NCBI RefSeq assembly: GCF_029784165.1
Contig: NC_073695.1
Coordinates: forward strand, 234,781,844-234,845,843
DNA from: Wyeomyia smithii
Lineage: Eukaryota > Arthropoda > Insecta > Diptera > Culicidae
Direction: 5' to 3'
DNA: 64,000 nucleotides
Position numbers and translations under genes: made by a program. Positions 56,240-64,000 of the stretch are shown here, piece by piece (position 1 is the stretch's first letter; each line of letters starts with the position of its first letter). The notes beneath the pieces are model-generated. The model was not told the origin of the DNA. It did not search any database and was given only the letters and a program-made list of their open reading frames with translations.

Positions 56240-58135
56240 ATTATATCGCCTGGATCAAAAGGTTTTGAGAAAAGAATTTTTGCGATCTCTAGTCACCTCG
56301 TACACCAACAGATCTCTGCTGAAAATAGTTTTGGCAGCTCTCCCGTCAGGCATTCTGGCTACATGTTCAGCCCACTGAAGCCTCCCACACTATATTACCT
56401 TCACTCTTTTGTGTGAATTTGCAAACTACGGAAATTAAAAATATTTTCTTGAGCGTCTTAGTAGAATGATATACAAAATCAGAAAAAAAGAATTATGTGT
56501 ACGGACTAGTAATTCAATATTTACTTCTCAAATTTCTAGTAGAGTTAACTTGAAACTTAAAATTCAAACTACAGAGCCTTAGCTGGTTGCGTAGTCTATA
56601 GAGGGCCGTGTTCGCAGCGGTAACTCGTCATGTCACATGTCACGAGCGTACCAAGATAAACGAGTTCATCAACTACTTCAAATCGTTCCCCATCAATCTC
56701 CACTTCAGCGTCAACGCCGCCGGAGTACCCACGCTCCCTACCGGCTACTATGTACTTAGTTTTAGCAGAGTTATACTGAGTCTCAAGCTCGCCACTACCT
56801 CAATGAAAAGCCTGAAGCCTCCTACCGCTGCACTGTGGGGCAGAACCCGAAAAGTCGCGACAAAACTAAAAAAAAAATGAAATTCAATTTTTCATGCCTC
56901 ATTTTATTTTCTACTTGCGGTAGACATGTTATCGACTGGAAATCATGATAATTCACTTGGAAAAATAATTTAGAAAATGTGCTATAATATTGTAAAAGTG
57001 AGGATTTACAAGGCTTGTGAAATGGAAGAAAAATTTTTTTCAGATATTTTCCAGTAGGGCATGCAAACACTTAGAAATTAATTAGCTAACTCATATGATC
57101 CTCATAAAAATGAGTATAAACTAATAGGTAATGTGATATTAAGACAGTTTTATTAAAAATAGGTTCGTAGGAGGCATACTGTGTAAAACAAGTTTTTTTC
57201 TGTAATTTTTCCTCATTTTCGGCAATATGAAAAACATAAAGTTTTACGTTGTTCTGCTAGGACACTGTTATTGTACTAAAATACAAGGTATTGGCTAGTA
57301 CTAAACCAAAAATCAGCTGCTACTAGTTGCGACGTACCGAGTAATTCGAGTTTTTGCAACGATTGTTTTCATGTCAATTCATGTCCAGTAGTATTAAGAC
57401 CCCTCGGAAATAATTATTAGTTCTAGGAAACAGTTTCTTATTGGGTGAACAGTATTTTAAACAAAAGTAAGCGTTTAGTGTTCGTGTTAAATGGTATAAG
57501 ATTAAACAAGAGGAGCTTTTAGAAAGGGAACAGGACCAACTAATCTTTAATTGAACAATGTTCCTATTTGAAACATTCTATCACGACCAATAACATTAAA
57601 ACTATATTTTATATTCTTTATCAAATATGATGACACATCATAGGTTGACAAAAAACTATACAAAGGCAACTACAAACCTTCAATAATTCATTTCATGATG
57701 ACTCGAAAGTTTGAATATACCTGAAATTGAAATGAATGTTCAGGATTCGAAAAGTTGGATTCGATTTACTTTAAACACTGCACAGGGCTCAGATCTCAGT
57801 ACTGGAAATGACTTTTGGCAAATGATTGGTTGGTTTTGTGTGATGAATGGTTCTTAATATTTTGTTTCCATAAGATATGCATTTTTTCTTCATTAGTGAA
57901 TTTTCTTACACATTCAGAGCATAGAAGCTGTCGATATACTCTTGAATTTTGTGATAATGTTTGTAACTGTTACACTTCGAACGTTTAGTAAACTTTAAAT
58001 GCTTTGTACTGGTTTCATAATAATCGTAGCTGAATGAGTTAACTAATATTTCAATGTTGCAGTGTTGATTTTCCTTAGCAAAACTGTGAAACAACTCAAC
58101 AGTTAACTCTGTGAGATTGTCAAAATTTGTCTCAT
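56240..58135. other. Non-coding, mostly AT-rich
   Basis: No motif, repeat partner or gene recognised. Short frames on both strands (56608-57070) lack domains. Confidence 0.5.
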
Positions 58136-58139
58136 TCCA

Positions 58140-61100
58140 CCGTATGTAGATTTATGTCCCAACTGTGTGATGCTGATGTCCAAAAAAAGAAAATAATTCA
58201 CTCAACATATTCACTGTTTTGCCGGAGTGAGAGAGTATATAATTGAAGCGTGAGGGACCGACAGCACCAACCATCCCTGGTGGATGGTTGGTTACAGTTT
58301 TCATTAGGGAGCGAATTTCCATGTCCGAGCACACGTGATGCAACGGACGCGGTTTATCCAAACACTAATCGGTTTTTCTCTCGTTCAAGAGAGCGGAAGC
58401 GGGAGAAATCCTACCCTCAAATAATGCTACTTGAATTTCCCAACTCATGGCAAAGAATCTTCTTTGCGTGACTGTCAAGCTGTTCAGAAGGGGCCGCAGC
58501 CCTACGGCACGACGTAGTTTGTTTGAAGATAAGAAAAAGGCGACATGCATTGCGGCGGTAAATGATAAATGTTCGATAATATTGACAAACAGTTTAAGCA
58601 CGTTATTCGTGTAAGTTTTGAACATATCTGTCACGTGGTTTGTTGATGCATATAGTATTAGAATAAAAACCTGCATGGAAGCCAGCGGCACAAATACGAC
58701 TGCGGGTGAGTTAGGCTTGATGTCGCTATACGCAAACACAGTCGTAAACAATAGAGCGAAACAATCTTGCATGAGAGCCAACCAAAGGAACGTTAGTATA
58801 GCGTTATTCGTATGTTTTCAGAGCGTGAGTGTTTTCGTCGCTTTGTATCTCTCTGTCTGTCCCTCGTTCGGGAAAAAGTCAGTGTGAGTGTATTTCCACT
58901 TGGATGCTGTATAGACGCTCTGCGGTAAAGCTTGTGCTTCTGCTATCATATCGAAGAATGCGAAAATCCATACAATGCTACCAACACTTGCCTTTGGATT
59001 GCGAATATTGCTGCAAAGAACGTTTTGCGTATTAGCGAACTTCTTAACTGTGGATTGTTTGGATATGAAACGCTGTGAATGTGCAAATAAAATAAATAAA
59101 TTATTTCAACGATTATTGGCTTTTCATTATACTGAATCAACTACAACCAAGTACGCGTAACGAATCCACTTGTAAACCGACCCCGTCTGTTTACACATGT
59201 ATACATCTAGTCTCCTCTCCGTAGCGTAGAATTTCACAACAAACTCAACCCACCCAACTTAATTTATTATTTGCCCTCGAAACCAATCTTCCAGGGAAAG
59301 GGAAACGCGTAGAGTTGATTTCCGTTTCCAACCTCGTAGGCGTGCTGATGTCCGAGCACTTTATTATTGAGCTAAGCGCAGTGAAGAAGCTATCGTGCGT
59401 GAAGTAACAAATCCAATCCGGCACGTATTGCCACCAAATCGGAACAGAGCGGCTGGGGGGCGGAACGTGAGCTGCGGTTGGCCAGCTGAGCCAACTGTCG
59501 CAGATGATACCGACCGACGTCGACGTTGCCGTCTATGCTTGGGTCCGAGCGGATCGGATACACCGGAATCCTTCCGGTGTCGGCGTCAGCGCATTTACTC
59601 GCACGTCGATAGCGCTAGGCAGGCAGTCGGAACACAGACGGAAGGAATGGTTTTCAATTTACTGATGAATTGACACTGATGGGGGAACGTGATCGGGCTG
59701 GTCGGGGGGTCACTAGGGATATTTATTCGGCGTTTGGGCGTTGAATTGAGGTATTTGCCTCGGATGCTTGATTGTGTCGGAAGCGGATTTTGAGATCAGT
59801 GACATCTGTATCTTCTCCGCTCTTAGTGTCTCGCTCTTCATACGTCGTTTGGAATGTCACAGTGGAGTGAAGCTCTTATGTTGATGCTTCCGAAGGTTGA
59901 AGTGCCTACAAGAAGCTTTTTGACTTATGAATGGCTCGACATGATCGTTACAATGTAGTTAAATTACAGTTCTGGCAGAAAATATGCGCTGTGCAAGTTG
60001 CTGTGTCCAGCTTTTGACATTCCATATGAAACTTGAATAGCTAGACATAACTTTTGAGAGAGGCTGTTTCAGTGCAATGAATTTGGAAATTTCTTGTATC
60101 ATAAAAACGATTTGTTACATTGATATATAGCAGAATTATTTTCAATATACTTGCTGCTGATAACCATTACGATTTCTTCAATAAATTTACGTAAGCTTTA
60201 AATTTGATCATAAAATGTTGCTGTTGAGATTCCAGCGAAAAGAACAGACAGCATTTCGATATATTAACGTGTATTTGAGGTGAAAAAACGTTAAAAAATT
60301 CCGACCAAAAACAGGTAGAAATGGTTGAATAGCTATTATCTTTCAATTTTTTCCGGTTTGAGCTTATGGAATGCACTTTTTTTCATTTTGTTGACCAGTA
60401 TAATAGAGCAAGACTGTCCGACGATTGTTGGTACAACCCATACTTTTTCCACTCGATTCATTTCCCAACACTCCAGTTCGGGTTTCGGTTTATGTTGTTA
60501 AAGTCGTTCATTTGTGAGCAGCATTCTAACAGCCCTCGGGGTCTGCTGGGGAAAAAACCTAACCCACCTAGCTTCAGAATAAATCACCTGACATAACGAA
60601 CAATTATCCGCAAAAGTTAGTTAACAAAATACGATAATGTTCGACTTGAAGTCGTACAAGGCCTGGTGACATTTTCAACCTTCTGCGGCCCCGGTGACAA
60701 ACGTTAGTGTAAACAATGAACTTGCCACAGGAGATAGATTTGTAGCGATTTGAGCTGAACATTTGCTGGTTCGTGTTCCAGCAGTGATTCCGCCTCCTGC
60801 CCGGCTGTGTGTAACATTTGTGTGTAGGAAATGAGATTTCCTGGGCTGATTCTGAATTGGATAATTAACACTTGCGAAAGTACGTGCTGTTGTGTATATA
60901 TACATAATGGAGAACCAGTAATCGCTCGCACACACCAGCAATTAATGCCCGATCCGGTCCGGCAGAACGTCTTAGAGTAGAAATTATGCTATCGGGAATG
61001 AAATCCACTTTTGGGACGTGAACTGCAGTGGGCATCGCACGAGCAGGTGGGGGAACCGTCATGGGAACCTGCACACCCAACTGATGATTCCATTGTGTTT

Positions 61101-61740
61101 TATTCATTTGGATGCGAACAAACTTCTGCGCACAGACTGTTCTGTCCCCGGTCGCTTATTTTTCGCTCAATCTTTTCCCCCCCTACAGCAGACGTTGCCT
61201 TGTTGGTTGGGAAGAATATGTTCTTCTGTTGACGCTAGGGGATGTCGGTGGCCCGGCAGCGGCGAAGGGTTCTTTCTGATCTGCCCGGGTTCAATGACGT
61301 TTCGTACACAGATGTTCATCAGCATCAATAGGCTACCCTTCTCGAGAGTCCTAAACTGATTTAAAGTAACAGTTCTACTCGGATTGATTCTTCGTTAAAG
61401 TAAGCAAGCAAACCTTTCCCGAAGCTTAGAAGTAAAGTATACCAGGGGGAAAACTTCACCCAAACAACAGCATTCCTACTGATAGCAATGTAAGTCATCA
61501 GCACAAAAAAAAGGAAAAGGGACAAAGTTTATCTCCATTCTGGTTACACCGACTGCTTTATATCGCTATCAAGCCGGGAAAAGTGGACCGACGAAAAAAT
61601 AGCGAAACGAATAAGTGGAGCACATTTAAGTGCGACAGACGCAGACAGTGTCGTCCTGTGTCGTAGGATCGCTGGTGTGGAAAGGGGACAATCATGATTA
61701 AAAATGAAACAATATTCTCCCTACCTCCGTTGTTGCCCGG
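58140..61740. other. Mostly unique non-coding DNA with GC-rich patches
   Basis: Single-copy-looking sequence. A GC-rich patch at 59390-59680 (repeated cggaaccgag/ccgaccgacgtcgacg-like words) and another at 60940-61280 could be 5' UTR or exon sequence of a host gene, but no domain or confident splice pair was found. The longest frames are 138 and 113 codons with no recognisable family. Confidence 0.45.
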
Positions 61741-61762
61741 ACCGGAGCGGAGTCTTGTCGTT

Positions 61763-61926
61763 GTCAGTGCGAGTCAATCTCAGAGGAAGAAGACAATCGG
61801 TGTACCTTGCGGTTAGCGCTCTGTCGTGTCGTGCACTCGAAAAATGAAACCATTCGCTGTATCGCATCGCAGTATAGCAATTATACTTAGCAGCATCTCC
61901 ATCGCCGGATAAAATTTGTCGGAAGG
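61763..61926 (+). other. Weak candidate for a first exon with splice donor
   Basis: An Inr-like TCAGTGCGAG near 61763 precedes a short frame with an A-rich start context (gaaaaATG at about 61842): MKPFAVSHRSIAIILSSISI, which is hydrophobic like a signal peptide but reaches a TAA after 22 codons. A good donor consensus (gaagg|GTGAGT, GT at 61927) follows. It fits a 5' UTR exon with a small upstream frame, or is chance. Confidence 0.18.
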
Positions 61927-61932
61927 GTGAGT

Positions 61933-64000
61933 AATATATCAACTAAAGGCGAGCAACCAACCAGTGGTGGACCAGCGCGAAACCCGGGGGAGTGTCTAGA
62001 GCTGTCAACACTTCTAATATTTGACGTAATTGTGTGTTTCGTTTGCGATGCTAGAATAAGATTATTCTTCGGTAGCAGTGGCGGTAATAACATTGAAATG
62101 TGATATTTGATGACTTTGGATCGGGGGAACTTGCTGGTTTTGTTGACTACAATAATTTATCACTTCAGTTTTGCGTGGGAGAGTTATATTACATTACTTT
62201 ATAATATCATTATTTGAATTGGTTTATGATAATATTTATGACCGTCAGTTCAAATTCTCATTGAAAAATAACACATTTATTATTTTAGTTGAATTGAACG
62301 AAAATAATATGACACTAAATCAAAATACGTACTGAAACCTGGGTGGAAACGCAATCAATATGACTATTGAAGTAGCATTCTATATCATGCGGTGTGGTAG
62401 CGTGTTAAACTAAATTACGTCTTTCAATGTAAATGTTTCCATCCGTTTAAGGCAGTTTTTACTATGTGTCTTCACACTGTTCATGCTCCGTGAAAACTCT
62501 CGTGTAGTTTTTGTAGGTTATATTGGTTTCAAATTGCTATAGTCTTTTCATCTGCAAATTCACATATTAATTTCTACGATGTACAATTTATGAATTATGA
62601 TTTTTGAAGTAGTTGATGACTGAGCAAGTCGGGCAGATTCGGATCGATAGTTCGGATCGGAAGATAGTAGGACAAACCTGACGACAATAGAGCCGATATC
62701 CTTGTGCAAATGAAAATTAATTATTAAATGTAGCATGAAATGTTAGGACATATAAAAAAGATCTCGATTTTCATTTTCTACCAACTGAAGTTTATAAATT
62801 TCAATACATAACATGCAAAAGAATAATAAAAAAAAATTCGAGAAACATATGGTGAGTGCCAGTTATGTTGAAATGAAATGCACTAATATAAGGCAGATTT
62901 ATTGTATGCCATAAGTGATTGTTGTGCTGCTGAATTGAAATAAAATATTAGCGCGTTACAACGAAATTGAACGAATTGTGTTTGAAACATCAAATTTACT
63001 CGATGTTTCTGAGAAACAACATTGCGGAGTTTGCTCAGACGTGGCCATTCCTTTCTAAAATTATTCAAAAAATGCAAAAAATAATATGAAAATTATGATT
63101 CCACACTGTGTTCGTTATGCTACGTTGAAGCAAAATAAAAACACATGAGAAAATACGTCGAAAGTGGTTGTTGTGCTGCATTTTGCTGCTGAAAACATGA
63201 ACTGAAACGAAATATTACCCAAGCCCAAATAGAGCCCAAACACGAGTCTCCGCCACTCTATGTCCATTTATTTCTATCCGAGCGAAAGCTCCGGTGACTA
63301 GGAGAGCTGAGAGTGGCGATTAATTAATGCTCTCGAATCCGAACTCACCTATGTCACTCGCGCACTGCTGAATACCTCGCGTGATCGAACTGACTTTTTA
63401 AAGCTTAGCCTAAACCTAGATAGAAGACTGCTACTTTTCTGGGTTCTAACTATTTCAAACAGTGTAATTGTAAACCTTTTGGATAATGTGGAAGGAACGT
63501 TGTTACCGTTACATCCGCCCCCGCTTTAATATGCTGTGAGCCTTCTTAAAAAAAGAATCGCGTCGGCCTGCCATGCTGGTAGGAACGATATTTTTATAAC
63601 TCTCTAAATGAATTTAAATCGTTTGCTCGTGCAGTTACTCTTTGTTAGTCTTCGTTAAAATCAGTCTGTGTTTTAATGCATACTTACAAACTACTTACAA
63701 ATCTCCCGGTATGCACTTCTCCCCTTTCAGTCCGTTTTACGTTTTACGTCATTCGATTGCGTTCAATATCTAACGATTTTTTTTAAGGTATTTAGATTAT
63801 ATACATACACACTTGCATAAAATTATATTTATTCCAATTTCTTTTTAGATTTATATACACATTATTGTTTGTCTGTATATTTAATCTGTTTTATTTTAGT
63901 TTTTTATCCGGCCGTTTTGGTATATAAATCTCATGTCATGTTTATTATTCGATTTCGAAGCTGGATTCTTCTTCACTTCCTATAGTATTGTAAATCTCTT
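61933..64000. other. Non-coding, AT-rich
   Basis: No gene, transposon end or repeat partner recognised up to the edge of the window. Confidence 0.5.

Noticed and set aside
59395..59673. Host gene encoded by the GC-rich 92-codon frame
   Set aside because: Arg/Gly/Pro composition follows GC content; no domain, and no splice or poly(A) context could be defended.

Overview
The window looks like insect, most probably culicine mosquito, nuclear DNA. It is AT-rich and packed with decayed transposons. It has decayed histone H2A/H2B sequences with arthropod-like protein starts and several copies of an IS630-Tc1-mariner element with the DD37E spacing first described in mosquitoes. It has no bacterial gene layout, and no complete host protein-coding gene could be found. 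Every long reading frame belongs to a mobile element. Species assignment is inference; no search could be run.

Left part (1-15 kb). This is a nest of non-autonomous DNA elements: a 1.6 kb element with perfect 15-bp terminal repeats (4043-5668); a 4 kb hAT-like element (6856-10816) that contains a 1.8 kb fold-back palindrome (7203-8973) and an inverted half-copy of the first element; a 1.36 kb element (11293-12653); and, directly touching it, a 2.0 kb palindrome (12653-14646) made of four related subunits. Next comes a relic of a divergent histone H2B/H2A pair (about 15.0-15.8 kb) with a 106-bp hairpin between the two starts.

Middle (15.8-34.5 kb). About 4.8 kb of apparently single-copy DNA is followed by a broken DD37E transposase (20.8-21.7 kb), a 926-bp MITE, three antisense fragments of Jockey/CR1-type reverse transcriptase (22.9-28.1 kb), an exact tandem duplication, a second H2B start and a pogo-like transposase that has lost its catalytic core. 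A single-copy stretch (28.1-33.4 kb) holds one short exon candidate with a Cys-rich, LIM-like pattern at 31.6 kb.

Right part (34.5-64 kb). The best-preserved element is an I-clade-like LINE (about 34.84-40.74 kb): gag-like ORF1 with a zinc knuckle, then ORF2 with endonuclease, reverse transcriptase and RNase H, and a poly(A) tail. Both ORFs are broken. Its tail abuts a second DD37E copy. After that come an RTE-like LINE relic with a hAT-type MITE inserted in its 5' region, a tRNA-derived SINE, a dispersed repeat array, a second copy of the 0.93 kb MITE (49.65-50.59 kb), a 1.66 kb element built around ~0.3 kb tandem repeats, a 175-bp MITE, a possible tRNA-derived repeat, and a third DD37E copy (55.4-56.2 kb). 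The last 7.8 kb is mostly unique, probably intergenic or intronic DNA, with one weak first-exon candidate near 61.8 kb.

Nothing here works as a set of cooperating genes. The window is best read as a layered record of insertion and decay.
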